DNA of 64,000 nt from Methylomarinovum tepidoasis. GTDB taxonomy: Bacteria > Pseudomonadota > Gammaproteobacteria > Methylococcales > Methylothermaceae. Positions 48,806 through 59,145 of the stretch are shown here, piece after piece; the stretch's first letter is position 1; each line of letters begins with the position of its first letter. The translations under genes were made by a program, and so were the position numbers. The notes beneath the pieces are model-generated. The model did no database searches. It worked only from the letters and a program-made list of their open reading frames with translations, and was not told the DNA's origin. Where the stretch lies: contig NZ_AP024718.1 of assembly GCF_030294985.1 (NCBI RefSeq), forward strand, positions 2,123,001 through 2,187,000, in the 5' to 3' direction.

Positions 48806-49779
48806 AAGCTTTCCTCATCCTGACCGCCCTGCTGGCCGGGCTCGTACCGCAGACCCAAGCCGGCAGCCGGGACATCACCGTCGGGGCGCTGGCCTACGGC
48901 ACCTTCAACTGGGAGCTGACCGTCATCGAGCGGGAAGGGCTGGACCGGCGCCAGGGCTTCCGCCTCAAGATCCGCAAACTCGCCAATCCCCAGGCCGGCC
49001 GCATCGGCCTTCAGGGCGGCAGCGTGGATCTGATCGTCACCAACTGGCTGTGGGTGGCGCGCCAGCGCAGTGGCGGGTACGATTTCACCGCCGTGCCCTA
49101 TTCCCTGACCCACGGCGCCCTGATCGTGCCGCCGAAGTCCCCCATCCACACCCTCGCCGATCTGAAGGGCAAGCGCATCGGTGTCGCCGGCAGCCCCCTG
49201 TACGAGAACTGGATCCTGCTCAAGACTCTGGCCAGGCGCCAGCACGGCCTCGATCTGGAACAGGACGCCCGACCGGTGTTCGGGGCCCCGCCGCTGCTCA
49301 ACCAACAGTTGCGCCAGGGCCGCCTCGACGCCCTGCTCAACTACTGGCACTACGCCGCCCGGTTGGAAGCGGCGGGTTACCGCCGCCTGCTCGACGGCGG
49401 CGACCTGCTGACCCGGTTAGGCATCACCCCGCCGGTGCCGACCCTGAGCTACGTGTTCCGGGAGCGCTGGGCCGCCGACCGCCGCGACACGGTCACTGCC
49501 TTCCTGCGCGCCGCCTACGGGGCCAAGGACGCCATCTGCGGTGACCGGCGGGTCTGGCGCTACGTCGCGCCCCTGACCGGCAGCACCGATCCCAAAATCC
49601 AGGCCACCCTGCGGCAGCGCTACTGTCAGGGCCGCCTGCGCCACTGGGGGGCGCCGGAACGCAAGGCCGCCGCCCGGCTTTACGCCCTGCTGCACGAAGC
49701 CGGCGGTGACGCCCTGACCGGCCCGGCCGCCGCTTTGCCCCGCGGCACTTTCTGGGCGGACTTCGTTCTGCCGCGCTAG
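48802..49779 (+). CDS. ABC transporter substrate-binding protein (NrtA/SsuA/TauA-like)
   Basis: A 325-residue exported protein with a signal peptide (about 1-20, ending QTQAGS). The mature part has the NMT1/THI5-like fold: ITVGALAYGTFNWELTVIER, LQGGSVDLIVTNWLWVARQ, LADLKGKRIGVAGSPLYENW and RQGRLDALLNYWHYAARLEA. It binds a small molecule in the periplasm; nitrate, sulfonate, taurine and pyrimidine are all possible in this fold. It is followed by permease and ATPase genes in one operon. Confidence 0.85.
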   Translation: MKAFLILTALLAGLVPQTQAGSRDITVGALAYGTFNWELTVIEREGLDRRQGFRLKIRKLANPQAGRIGLQGGSVDLIVTNWLWVARQRSGGYDFTAVPYSLTHGALIVPPKSPIHTLADLKGKRIGVAGSPLYENWILLKTLARRQHGLDLEQDARPVFGAPPLLNQQLRQGRLDALLNYWHYAARLEAAGYRRLLDGGDLLTRLGITPPVPTLSYVFRERWAADRRDTVTAFLRAAYGAKDAICGDRRVWRYVAPLTGSTDPKIQATLRQRYCQGRLRHWGAPERKAAARLYALLHEAGGDALTGPAAALPRGTFWADFVLPR

Positions 49780-49785
49780 CGGCCC

Positions 49786-50523
49786 GTGCAGCGCCTGATC
49801 GTCCCCCTGTCGCTGCTGTCCCTGATGCTGCTGTGGCAGGGACTGGCCGCCTGGCTGGCATCGCCCCTGCTGCCGTCGCCGTGGCAGGTGTTCGGGCGCC
49901 TGGGCAATGAAGCCGCCGGCGGCGAACTGCTGCATCACCTGGCCGTGACTTTAAGGCGGCTGGGAATCAGCTTCGTGACGGCGATGCTGCTGGGCTGCGC
50001 CCTCGGCATCCTCATGGGCCGTCATCCGCTGCTGGACCGCTGGTTCGATTCCTGGCTGACGGTGTTTCTCAACATCCCCGCGCTGGTGACCATCATCCTG
50101 TGTTACGTCTGGTTCGGGCTCACCGAGACGGCGGCCATCCTCGCGGTGGTGGTGAACAAACTGCCCAACGTGGCGGTCACTCTGCGGGAGGGCAGCCGCC
50201 ATCTGGATACCGGCCTGCTGGAGATGGCGCAGGTCTATCGCTTCGGCCGCTGGAAGACCCTGCGCCACGTCGTCTGGCCCCAGCTCTATCCTTTCGTGGT
50301 CACCGCCGCCCGCACCGGGCTGGCGCTGATCTGGAAGATCATCCTGGTGGTGGAACTGCTGGGGCGCAGCGACGGCATGGGCTATCAGCTCCACCTGTTC
50401 TTCCAGCTGTTCGACGTCACCGGCATCCTGGCCTATACCGTGGCCTTCGTCATCGTCATCCAGCTGATCGAATGGACCGTTCTCCAACCCCTGGACCGCT
50501 TCGCCAACCGCTGGCGCCGATGA
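49786..50523 (+). CDS. ABC transporter permease (SsuC/TauC-like)
   Basis: A 245-residue inner membrane protein with about six helices. The conserved EAA-type loop is EMAQVYRFGRWKTLRHVVWPQLYPF, and the N-terminal part has the usual LPSPWQVFGRL spacer. Start is GTG 49786, seven bases after the previous stop. It ends overlapping the ATPase start (ATGA). It forms the translocation channel of the importer. Confidence 0.9.
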   Translation: MQRLIVPLSLLSLMLLWQGLAAWLASPLLPSPWQVFGRLGNEAAGGELLHHLAVTLRRLGISFVTAMLLGCALGILMGRHPLLDRWFDSWLTVFLNIPALVTIILCYVWFGLTETAAILAVVVNKLPNVAVTLREGSRHLDTGLLEMAQVYRFGRWKTLRHVVWPQLYPFVVTAARTGLALIWKIILVVELLGRSDGMGYQLHLFFQLFDVTGILAYTVAFVIVIQLIEWTVLQPLDRFANRWRR

Positions 50524-51218
50524 TCGACATCCACATCGAACGCAAGGCCTTTGCCGCCAGCGGCCGGGCCGGTGCTCATACCGCCATCGCCGGCCTCGAG
50601 CTGCATCTGGCGGAGCACGAATTCGTCTGCCTGGTGGGACCGTCCGGCTGCGGCAAGACCACGTTGCTCAACCTGATCGCCGGCCTGGACCGGGATTTCG
50701 AGGGGCACATCCGCTTTCACAAGGCGGCCAGACCGCGCCTGGGTTACGTCTTTCAGGAGCCGCGCCTGCTCCCCTGGCGCACGGTGCGGGAAAATCTGGC
50801 GCTGGCATTGCCGGCGGACGTGGAACCGGCTCTGCTCGACGAACTGCTGGAAATCGCCGGCCTGACTGCCTTCCAGCACACTTACCCCACCCGCCTGTCA
50901 TTGGGGATGAACCGCCGGGTCGCGCTGGTGCGGGCGTTTGCGGTCCGGCCGGATCTGTTGCTCATGGACGAACCCTTCGTCTCCCTGGATGCTCCCACCG
51001 CGGTCCGCATGCGGCGACTGCTGCGGGATTTGTGGCAACACCGCCCCCATACGGTGCTGTTCGTCACTCACGATCTGCGCGAGGCCCTGGAACTGGGCGA
51101 CCGCATCGTCTTCCTGTCTCCTCCCCCGACCCGCGTCATCCGCGAGATGACGTTGCCCCCCCACCCCCGAGGCCCGGACACCCTGGAACGGCTTTACCAC
51201 CGGATCCGCGGCGATTGA
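50520..51218 (+). CDS. ABC transporter ATP-binding protein (SsuB/TauB-like)
   Basis: A 232-residue ATPase. Walker A is VGPSGCGKTTLLNL, the Q-loop YVFQEPRLLPW, signature LSLGMNRRVALVRAF, Walker B LLLMDEPFVSLD and H-loop FVTHDL. The signature reads LSLGM instead of the usual LSGGM/Q; the surrounding helix is intact and I take it as a subfamily variant. It overlaps the permease by four bases and powers the importer formed with the two preceding genes. Confidence 0.9.
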   Translation: MIDIHIERKAFAASGRAGAHTAIAGLELHLAEHEFVCLVGPSGCGKTTLLNLIAGLDRDFEGHIRFHKAARPRLGYVFQEPRLLPWRTVRENLALALPADVEPALLDELLEIAGLTAFQHTYPTRLSLGMNRRVALVRAFAVRPDLLLMDEPFVSLDAPTAVRMRRLLRDLWQHRPHTVLFVTHDLREALELGDRIVFLSPPPTRVIREMTLPPHPRGPDTLERLYHRIRGD

Positions 51219-51234
51219 GGGTTTTCACCCAGAT

Positions 51235-51250
51235 TGCGGCAATTGCCGCA
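51235..51250. promoter_or_regulatory. Perfect 16-bp palindrome upstream of a sigma-54-like promoter
   Basis: TGCGGCAATTGCCGCA is a perfect palindrome about 75 bases before the TGGCAC element. Its distance and symmetry would suit an upstream activating site for a sigma-54 enhancer-binding protein, but the protein is not known. It may also belong to the tail of the ABC operon. Confidence 0.4.
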
Positions 51251-51325
51251 GGCAGGCAGCCCCGTTCCGGGGGCGAAATCCTTATCAAAAACATATCCTG
51301 TTGAATTCAATGGAAAATTCAAAAA

Positions 51326-51341
51326 TGGCACGCTGCCTGCA
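51326..51341 (+). promoter_or_regulatory. Sigma-54-like (-24/-12) promoter
   Basis: TGGCACGCTGCCTGCA has GG and GC elements 12 bases apart and matches the consensus TGGCACRNNNNTTGCW with one mismatch (CTGCA for TTGCA). It lies in the 243-base gap between the ABC ATPase and queA, pointing to a short transcript ending in a terminator, not to a protein gene. Confidence 0.6.
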
Positions 51342-51351
51342 ATATATATCC

Positions 51352-51441
51352 GTGCATAACCTCTTCAACCTGGTGACCGGTGCCCTGCAGTCTTTCACTC
51401 CTCCTCTCAAGACGAGCAACCTCGGGGCACCGGCTTTTTTT
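51352..51441 (+). ncRNA. Candidate small RNA with anti-Shine-Dalgarno loop
   Basis: A possible transcript of about 90 nt from the sigma-54-like promoter to a U7 tract. Stem CCGGTGCCC (51377-51385) pairs with GGGCACCGG (51425-51433). Inside it, GTCTT (51390-51394) pairs with AAGAC (51409-51413), presenting the 14-base loop TCACTCCTCCTCTC. The loop contains CCTCCT, complementary to the Shine-Dalgarno AGGAGG. This structure suggests a trans-acting translational repressor. No protein frame of note runs through it. The alternative is an unusual terminator for the upstream ABC operon. Confidence 0.55.
51377..51441 (+). terminator. Intrinsic terminator of the candidate sRNA
   Basis: A 9-bp GC-rich stem (CCGGTGCCC/GGGCACCGG) is followed by C and then seven T (51435-51441). 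Oriented forward; on the reverse strand no T tract follows, so it does not terminate queA. Confidence 0.8.
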
Positions 51442-51461
51442 ACCCCGCCAATCCCTGAACA

Positions 51462-52484
51462 TCAGGACTTGCGACTCAGAAACATGGCGTCGCCATAGCT
51501 GAAGAAACGGTAGCGCTGCGCCACCGCATGGCGATAGGCCCGCATGACCGCCTCGTAACCGGCAAAGGCGCAGACCAGCATCAGCAGGGTCGATTCCGGC
51601 AGATGGAAATTGGTCACCAGGGCATCGACACAGCGGAAACGGTAACCGGGACGGATGAACAGCTCGGTTTCTCCGCGGCAGGGGATCAGTTTCCCGCTCC
51701 CGGCCGCCGCCTCCAGGCTGCGCACCGCCGTGGTCCCCACCGCGACCACCCGCCCGCCCCGCTCGCGGGTCCGTTCCACCGCCGCCACCGTGGCTTGCGG
51801 CACATCGAACACCTCCCGGTGCATGCGGTGCCGCTCCAGTTCCTCGACCCGCACCGGCTGAAACGTCCCGGCCCCCACGTGTAGGGTGACAAAGGCGGTT
51901 TCGACGCCTTTGGCCGCCAGCCGCGCCAACACCGCCTCGTCGAAATGCAATCCCGCCGTTGGCGCGGCGACCGCTCCCGGACGGCGGGCGTAAACGGTCT
52001 GATAGCGCCGCCGGTCCGCTTCGGTGTCGGGGCGGTCGATGTAAGGCGGCAGCGGCACGTGGCCGATGCATTCGAGAATTTCCAACAGCGGCGCCCCCAC
52101 GAAACGCAGGCGGAACAGATCCCCCTCACGCCCTTCCACCCGGCAGCCAAAGCCCTGATCGAGCCCGATCTTCTGCCCCGGCTTGGGTGCTTTGCTCGCC
52201 CGCACGTGCGCCAGCGCCAAGTCGTCTGCCAGTGGGCGTTCGATCAGAATCTCCACCCGGCCGCCGGTTTCCTTGCGGCCGTACAGCCGCGCCGGAATCA
52301 CCTTGGTATCGTTGAAAACCAGCAGATCCCCCGGCGCAAGCAGATCGACAAGATCGGCAAAACGGCGATCCTGAATCTCCCCGCTCTCCTCGAGCACCAG
52401 CAGCCGGCTGGCGCTGCGCTCCGGCAACGGCTCGCGGGCGATCAAGTCTTCGGGCAGGTCATAATGAAAGTCGGAGGTGCGCAT
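51462..52484 (-). CDS. queA: S-adenosylmethionine:tRNA ribosyltransferase-isomerase
   Basis: A 340-residue enzyme of queuosine synthesis, transferring the ribosyl part of SAM to preQ1-tRNA to give epoxyqueuosine. Conserved blocks: [80 protein letters not shown] and the end [16 protein letters not shown] 52484 matches the family start; a longer frame runs back through the tRNA-Leu gene and is not real. The tRNA-Leu promoter overlaps its 5' leader on the opposite strand. Confidence 0.97.
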   Translation of the reverse strand: MRTSDFHYDLPEDLIAREPLPERSASRLLVLEESGEIQDRRFADLVDLLAPGDLLVFNDTKVIPARLYGRKETGGRVEILIERPLADDLALAHVRASKAPKPGQKIGLDQGFGCRVEGREGDLFRLRFVGAPLLEILECIGHVPLPPYIDRPDTEADRRRYQTVYARRPGAVAAPTAGLHFDEAVLARLAAKGVETAFVTLHVGAGTFQPVRVEELERHRMHREVFDVPQATVAAVERTRERGGRVVAVGTTAVRSLEAAAGSGKLIPCRGETELFIRPGYRFRCVDALVTNFHLPESTLLMLVCAFAGYEAVMRAYRHAVAQRYRFFSYGDAMFLSRKS

Positions 52485-52486
52485 CT

Positions 52487-52514
52487 TTGCTTCCTTCAAT
52501 CGAAGCCGTATAAT
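52487..52514 (+). promoter_or_regulatory. Sigma-70 promoter of tRNA-Leu
   Basis: TTGCTT (52487-52492), a 16-base spacer and a perfect TATAAT (52509-52514) lie 11 bases upstream of the tRNA 5' end. Confidence 0.6.
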
Positions 52515-52525
52515 GGCAAAGCATT

Positions 52526-52612
52526 GCCGAGGTGGCGAAACTGGTAGACGCGCCAGACTCAAAATCTGGTGGTGGCAACACCGTGGGAGTTCGAGTCTCC
52601 CCCTCGGCACCA
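52526..52612 (+). tRNA. leuX: tRNA-Leu (CAA anticodon)
   Basis: An 87-nt class II tRNA with encoded CCA. Acceptor GCCGAGG pairs with CCTCGGC. Anticodon stem CCAGA/TCTGG encloses CTCAAAA, giving anticodon CAA (reads UUG). A long variable arm (GGTGGCAACACC region) and T loop GTTCGAGTC follow. Confidence 0.95.
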
Positions 52613-52686
52613 CATCAATCTAGCAAAAAAGCTGCCATCGCGCTGTCTCCTCCCCACACCGGACGCAAGCCGCTCAACGGCCAAAA

Positions 52687-53607
52687 TCACATCAGCACGC
52701 CCTTGCGGGGTTTGAGCGGCGGCGGCGCCTCCTCCCCGAGAAATTGCCGCAGATCGATTTCGATGGTACGGCACAGAGCGGTCATGGGCGTATCGTTTGG
52801 CTGGTTTTCGAAGGGATTCTTGAGTTCCCGTCCCAACCGTTCCATCGTCACCAGCACGTAGGACATGAAGGTCACCAGAACGACCTCCTTGACATCCCTG
52901 GAATCCAGGGATGCATCGAGCACGATGAAAGGTAGCGCGATGGCGAACAACCACACGAAAGCGAAGGTGAACTTTGCCACCCGATCGGGAAAGGAGGTGT
53001 TCTTGATGCGCTCGCAGCCTCCCTGAATGTCATACAGCGCCGACAGAGTACGGTCTAGCTGACAGAGCAGCAGACGATCGGGAACGGACTCGGTGAAGTG
53101 ATGCCACAGCTGGCAGCTATGCAAACGGACGATCTGCGCTGGAATGTTTCCGACCCAACGCATCGCCTCCAGCTCGGTGCGGTCGAGATAGGGAACGATC
53201 TCCCGCCACCGTTCCGGAGCATCATCCCAACGGGGACCATGACGCAATGCGATTCTGAGAGCGTTTACGTAGGCGATCTGGCGTTGGATCAACTGCCGCC
53301 GGACCAGCGGATGCTCCACCCAGCTGGCCACCTGTCTGCCGAAGTCCCGGCTGGTATTGACCAACTGCCCCCACAGTTTACGCGCCTCCCACCAGCGTCC
53401 ATAGGCCTCGTTGAGGCGGAACACCAGAAAGATCGAAATGGCGGTGACGAAAAAGCCGACATGATCGATCCCAAGAGGAAGAACCTGGTTATCGGTGAAA
53501 CGGTTGTAGATCATCTCGGCCAGCAGTGTCACTCCCAGCAGGAACAGCAGGGACTTCCAGCCACTGGTCAGGAAACCGAAGAAATTGGTGCGCGTGCTGT
53601 GAATCAT
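52687..53607 (-). CDS. Bestrophin-like (UPF0187) membrane protein
   Basis: A 306-residue protein of the bacterial bestrophin family. Evidence includes FLVFRLNEAYGRWWEARKLW (family hallmark with the RW..A pattern), four hydrophobic segments, LPFIVLDASLDSRDVKEVVL and the C-terminal acidic FENQPNDTPMTALCRTIEIDL. Bacterial homologues form pentameric ion channels (cation or anion). It lies downstream of the tRNA-Ile/terminator on the same strand; the 74-base gap after its stop to tRNA-Leu shows nothing. Confidence 0.88.
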   Translation of the reverse strand: MIHSTRTNFFGFLTSGWKSLLFLLGVTLLAEMIYNRFTDNQVLPLGIDHVGFFVTAISIFLVFRLNEAYGRWWEARKLWGQLVNTSRDFGRQVASWVEHPLVRRQLIQRQIAYVNALRIALRHGPRWDDAPERWREIVPYLDRTELEAMRWVGNIPAQIVRLHSCQLWHHFTESVPDRLLLCQLDRTLSALYDIQGGCERIKNTSFPDRVAKFTFAFVWLFAIALPFIVLDASLDSRDVKEVVLVTFMSYVLVTMERLGRELKNPFENQPNDTPMTALCRTIEIDLRQFLGEEAPPPLKPRKGVLM

Positions 53608-53652
53608 AACAGCTGCCGGTCAACCGTCACCGCCGGATTTGCATCAAACCGG

Positions 53653-53688
53653 AAAAAGGCCTGGCAGAAATTTCTGCCAGGCCTTTTT
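53653..53688. terminator. Bidirectional intrinsic terminator (perfect 36-bp palindrome)
   Basis: An exact inverted repeat beginning AAAAAGGCCTGGCAG and ending CTGCCAGGCCTTTTT. On the reverse strand it lies eight bases after the CCA of tRNA-Ile and would end the rpoD-tRNA transcript. On the forward strand it could stop opposing transcription. Confidence 0.9.
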
Positions 53689-53695
53689 CGGTTCT

Positions 53696-53772
<77 letters not shown>

Positions 53773-53784
53773 GAGTAACTCAAA

Positions 53785-55575
<1,791 letters not shown>

Positions 55576-55649
55576 ATATTCTTCAACCTTGATCGATGGG
55601 TCGTCTCGACGAAGAAAACGTTACATTATATTCTGTTCCCCGCAAAGAT

Positions 55650-57335
55650 TCACAGCGATTCCTTGCTCAGGAGACGGCGCAACTCGGCCTTTTCTTCGTG
55701 TGTCAATTGGGTCTTGCAGCTCAGCTGCTCGATACGCCGGCGGCGAAAACGCTGCTGCAAGGCGGTGGCCGCTGCTTGCAATTCTCCTTCCGGGTTGGGC
55801 AATTGGCGATAGGCGGTATCTTCCCGCCAGACCTGGAAGCGTTCCCGATAGGCCCCCTCCAGCAGGGCGTTCAGACCCTCCTCGCCACGCTCGAACGCCG
55901 CCGCCAATACCGCCAGCCATTCACCGTGATGACCGCCGGCGGCGGCCTGGCGAAAATCCTGCGGCAATTGCGGCCACAGGGAGGGATGATGGACAAGCAA
56001 CGCGGCGACCCGCTCGTCCAGGCTCGGTTGCGGCAGTTCCGCTCGCCGGCGCCTGGCCGATACAGTGGATTCGACGCGGGATTCACCGGCGAGTTCCGCC
56101 AGGCGGGCCTGCATCATACGCCGGAACGCCCCCGGCGGCAGACGCTTCAGCAGCGGTCCGGCCCGACGCGACAGCTCCGCCCGGTCCTCCAGTCGCGACA
56201 GTTCCAGGTCTTCGGTCAACCGGGCGAAGAAATATTCCGACAACGGCTGGGCCCCGGCCAGGCGGCGGCGGAACGCGTCCGCTCCCTCACGGCGCACCAG
56301 GGAGTCGGGATCCTCGCCTTCAGGCAGCCACAGGAAGGCAAGGCGGCGGCCTTCCTCCAGCAGCGGCAGCGCCGCCTCCAGGGCGCGCCAGGCGGCCTTG
56401 CGGCCGGCAGCATCGCCGTCGAAGCAGCAGACCAGCGAGGTGCTGTGGCGAAACAGCAGACGCAGATGTTCGGAAGTCACCGCCGTGCCCAGGGTCGCCA
56501 CCGCGGTGTCGATGCCATGCTGGGCCAGGGCGACCACGTCCATGTATCCCTCCACCAACAAGATCCATTCCGGCCGGGCGTTGGCCTGGAGCAGCTCGTG
56601 CAGGCCGTAGACTTCCCGGCCCTTGTGGAACACGGGCGTTTCCGGCGAATTGAGGTACTTGGCTCCTTCGCCTTCCCGCAAGGCCCGGCCGCCGAAGCCG
56701 ATCACCTGGCCGCGGCGGTTGCGGATGGGAAACATCAGCCGGTGGCGGAAACGGTCGTAGATCCCGCCGCGCTCCCGCTCGATGGCCAACCCCGCCTCCA
56801 CCAGCAGGCGGGGATCGAAGCGGCGGCTTAAACTGTCCCAGGCATCGGGGGCGTATCCCAGACCGTAACGTTTCGCCACTTCGGCATCGACACCGCGCCG
56901 CTGGAGATAGTCCCTGACCGCCCGACCGCCTGGCGCCCGCAGGCGCTGCACATAGAAGCGCGCGGCCTGACGGTTGAGTTCCAGCAGCGCCTCCAGCTGC
57001 CGGCGGCGGGACGGATCCTCTTCCCCGTCTGTGCCTTCCCGTGGGACGGTAAGACCGTATTGCGCCGCCAGCGTCTCCACCGCCTCGGGAAAGCTGAGAT
57101 GCTCGTAGGCCATCAGAAAACCGATGGCGGAGCCGGAGGCACCGCAGCCGAAGCAATAATAGAACTGCTTGTGGGGACTGACGCTGAAGCTGGGGGTTTT
57201 TTCGTCGTGGAAAGGACAACGGGCCACGTAGTTGCGACCCGTCTTCTTCAGGGGCACCCGGGCATTGATGACATCGACGATGTCCACCCGGGCCAGCAAT
57301 TCGTCGATGAAGCTTTGTGGAATCCGCCCTGCCAT
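55650..57335 (-). CDS. dnaG: DNA primase
   Basis: A 561-residue primase. The CHC2 zinc finger is C40PFH43 and C61FGC64 (in QFYYCFGCGASGSAIGF). The RNA polymerase/TOPRIM core has GGIYDRFRHRLMFPIRNRRG, VLVEGYMDVVALAQHG-type ILLVEGYMDVVALAQ with catalytic Glu, and CCFDGDAAGRKAAWRAL with the Asp pair. The helicase-interacting C-terminal domain follows. ATG 57335 was preferred to the adjacent GTG 57338. It sits 25 bases after the yqeY stop in the macromolecular synthesis block. Confidence 0.97.
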   Translation of the reverse strand: MAGRIPQSFIDELLARVDIVDVINARVPLKKTGRNYVARCPFHDEKTPSFSVSPHKQFYYCFGCGASGSAIGFLMAYEHLSFPEAVETLAAQYGLTVPREGTDGEEDPSRRRQLEALLELNRQAARFYVQRLRAPGGRAVRDYLQRRGVDAEVAKRYGLGYAPDAWDSLSRRFDPRLLVEAGLAIERERGGIYDRFRHRLMFPIRNRRGQVIGFGGRALREGEGAKYLNSPETPVFHKGREVYGLHELLQANARPEWILLVEGYMDVVALAQHGIDTAVATLGTAVTSEHLRLLFRHSTSLVCCFDGDAAGRKAAWRALEAALPLLEEGRRLAFLWLPEGEDPDSLVRREGADAFRRRLAGAQPLSEYFFARLTEDLELSRLEDRAELSRRAGPLLKRLPPGAFRRMMQARLAELAGESRVESTVSARRRRAELPQPSLDERVAALLVHHPSLWPQLPQDFRQAAAGGHHGEWLAVLAAAFERGEEGLNALLEGAYRERFQVWREDTAYRQLPNPEGELQAAATALQQRFRRRRIEQLSCKTQLTHEEKAELRRLLSKESL

Positions 57336-57360
57336 CACGATGGCCGGAGGGCTGAAAGAA

Positions 57361-57807
57361 TCACGAACTCAGGGCGGCCTTGACCTTGGCGCTCACCTGC
57401 GACATGTCCGCCCGTCCCTGGATCTGGGGCTTGAGCCAAGCCATGACCTTGCCCATGTCGCGCATGTCGCCGGCCCCGGTTTCCTCGATGGCCCGAGCGA
57501 TGAGCGCGTCGATCTCAGCATCACTCAAGGCGGCGGGGAGATAGGACTGGATGATCGCCAATTCGGCTTCTTCTTTCCGAGCCAGGTCCTCACGGCCGGC
57601 GTCGCGGTACTGGGAAATGGACTCGCGCCGCTGTTTGGCCATCTTGTCGAGCACCTCGACGATCTGCGCGTCGCTGAGCGCGATGCGCTCGTCCACCTCG
57701 CGCTGCTTGATCGCCGCCATGATGAGCCGGATCGTCCCCAGGCGCGCCTTGTCACCGGCGCGCATGGCGGCTTTCATGTCTTCCTGGATACGGGCTTTGA
57801 GGCTCAT
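57361..57807 (-). CDS. yqeY: GatB/YqeY-domain protein
   Basis: A 148-residue helical protein with LKARIQEDMKAAMRAGDKARL at the N-terminus, LVRLIMAAIKQREVDE-type core (TIRLIMAAIKQREVDER) and the C-terminal MGKVMAWLKPQIQGRADM. This is the tail domain of the GatB amidotransferase subunit as a free protein, thought to bind tRNA. It overlaps the end of rpsU by one base, in the conserved order rpsU-yqeY-dnaG. Confidence 0.93.
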   Translation of the reverse strand: MSLKARIQEDMKAAMRAGDKARLGTIRLIMAAIKQREVDERIALSDAQIVEVLDKMAKQRRESISQYRDAGREDLARKEEAELAIIQSYLPAALSDAEIDALIARAIEETGAGDMRDMGKVMAWLKPQIQGRADMSQVSAKVKAALSS

Positions 57808-58040
57808 CAGGCGATCGAGCGGCCTTTGCGCAGGTTTTCCAGGGCGTAGCGCTCACGGGACAGGCGCTTGAGGTGGCGTTTGATGGCCGCGGCCTGTTTG
57901 CGCTTGCGGGCCTCGGTGGGCTTCTCGTAGTATTCACGGCGGCGCACTTCCGAAAGCACACCGGCCTTCTCACAGGCGCGCTTGAAACGGCGCAGGGCGA
58001 TATCGAACGGTTCGTTCTCTTTCACGCGAATGGCAGGCAT
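57807..58040 (-). CDS. rpsU: 30S ribosomal protein S21
   Basis: A 77-residue basic protein: [20 protein letters not shown] then [19 protein letters not shown], the invariant S21 blocks, ending KGRSIA. S21 (bS21) binds near the anti-Shine-Dalgarno of 16S rRNA and aids initiation. AAAGGAGA lies just before ATG 58040. First gene of the rpsU-yqeY-dnaG-rpoD block. Confidence 0.98.
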   Translation of the reverse strand: MPAIRVKENEPFDIALRRFKRACEKAGVLSEVRRREYYEKPTEARKRKQAAAIKRHLKRLSRERYALENLRKGRSIA

Positions 58041-58090
58041 CGATTCTCCTTTGCTGTCAGGTTGACACGGTCGTTTAGGATAAACGTTGA

Positions 58091-58119
58091 ATTATACTCG
58101 TAAAATTTCATCGACAGAA
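58091..58119 (-). promoter_or_regulatory. Probable promoter of the rpsU-dnaG-rpoD block
   Basis: On the reverse strand a perfect TATAAT (58096-58091) is preceded at 17 bases by TTCTGT (58119-58114), a weak -35. It lies 51 bases before the rpsU ATG in the 85-base gap shared with tsaD. Confidence 0.45.
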
Positions 58120-58125
58120 GCGAAT

Positions 58126-59145
58126 ATGCACGTTCTCGGCATCGAAACCTCCTGCGATGAGACCGGGGTCGCCGTCTACGACGCCCATCGCGGTCTCCTC
58201 GCCCACCGCCTCCACAGCCAGGTGGCGCTGCACGCCCCTTACGGCGGCATCGTCCCGGAACTGGCCTCGCGCGACCATATCCGCCGCCTGACGCCGCTCA
58301 TCCGCGCCGTCCTGGACGATGCCGGGCTGACGCCGGAACAACTCGACGGCATCGCCTACACCGCCGGTCCCGGCCTGATCGGGGCGTTGCTGGTGGGCGC
58401 CTCGGTAGGTCACAGCCTGGCCTGGAGCCTCGGCCGGCCGGTGGTCGCAGTCCACCACATGGAGGGTCACCTGCTCGCACCGCTGCTGGAAAACCCGGCA
58501 CTGGCCCCGCCCTTCCTGGCCCTGCTGATCTCCGGCGGCCACACCCTGCTGGTGGAAGTCCTCGAACTTGGGCGCTACCGCATTCTGGGCGAGTCCATCG
58601 ACGACGCCGTCGGCGAGGCCTTCGACAAGGTCGCCAAAATGCTGGGGCTGGGCTACCCCGGCGGCCCGGCCCTGGAAAAGCTGGCGCGGGCGGGCGATCC
58701 TACGCGCTTCCGCTTTCCCCGCCCCATGACCGAGCGCCCGGGCCTGGATTTCAGCTTCAGCGGCCTCAAGACCTTCGTCATGAACACCCTGGCCAAGACC
58801 GCCGGCACGGAACAGGACAAGGCCGACATCGCCCGCGCCTTCCAGGAGGCGGTCGCCGACACCCTGGCGATCAAATGCCGCCGGGCCCTGCGGCAGACAG
58901 GAGCCAAAACCCTGGTGGCAGCCGGCGGCGTCTGCGCCAATCAGGCCATCCGCCACCGCCTGCAGGCGGTGGTCGAAACGGAAGGCGCCCGCCTGTTTCT
59001 GCCGCAGCCGGAATTCTGCACCGACAACGGCGCCATGATCGCTTTCGCCGGGTGTCTGCGCCTTCAGGCCGGCCAGCGCGAGGGCATGGCGATCCAGGCC
59101 CGGGCCCGCTGGTCGCTGGAGGCGCTGGCGCCGATCAGGTCCTGA
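58126..59145 (+). CDS. tsaD: tRNA N6-threonylcarbamoyladenosine transferase TsaD
   Basis: A 339-residue ASKHA-fold enzyme. [19 protein letters not shown] is the invariant start. The metal site is H111MEGH115, and the nucleotide loops are [24 protein letters not shown], and [16 protein letters not shown]. It transfers threonylcarbamoyl to A37 of tRNAs reading ANN codons. ATG 58126 fits the family; an upstream in-frame ATG adds 13 unsupported residues. It is divergent from rpsU, the usual gammaproteobacterial arrangement. Confidence 0.97.
   Translation: MHVLGIETSCDETGVAVYDAHRGLLAHRLHSQVALHAPYGGIVPELASRDHIRRLTPLIRAVLDDAGLTPEQLDGIAYTAGPGLIGALLVGASVGHSLAWSLGRPVVAVHHMEGHLLAPLLENPALAPPFLALLISGGHTLLVEVLELGRYRILGESIDDAVGEAFDKVAKMLGLGYPGGPALEKLARAGDPTRFRFPRPMTERPGLDFSFSGLKTFVMNTLAKTAGTEQDKADIARAFQEAVADTLAIKCRRALRQTGAKTLVAAGGVCANQAIRHRLQAVVETEGARLFLPQPEFCTDNGAMIAFAGCLRLQAGQREGMAIQARARWSLEALAPIRS

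Noticed and set aside
50880-50920. Degenerate ABC signature taken as evidence of a dead ATPase
   Set aside because: All other motifs (Walker A/B, Q-loop, H-loop) are intact; LSLGM is more likely a subfamily variant.
58062-58098. TTGACA and TATACT as a tsaD promoter
   Set aside because: The spacing between them is 25 bases, far from the 16-18 expected; only the reverse TATAAT was kept for rpsU.
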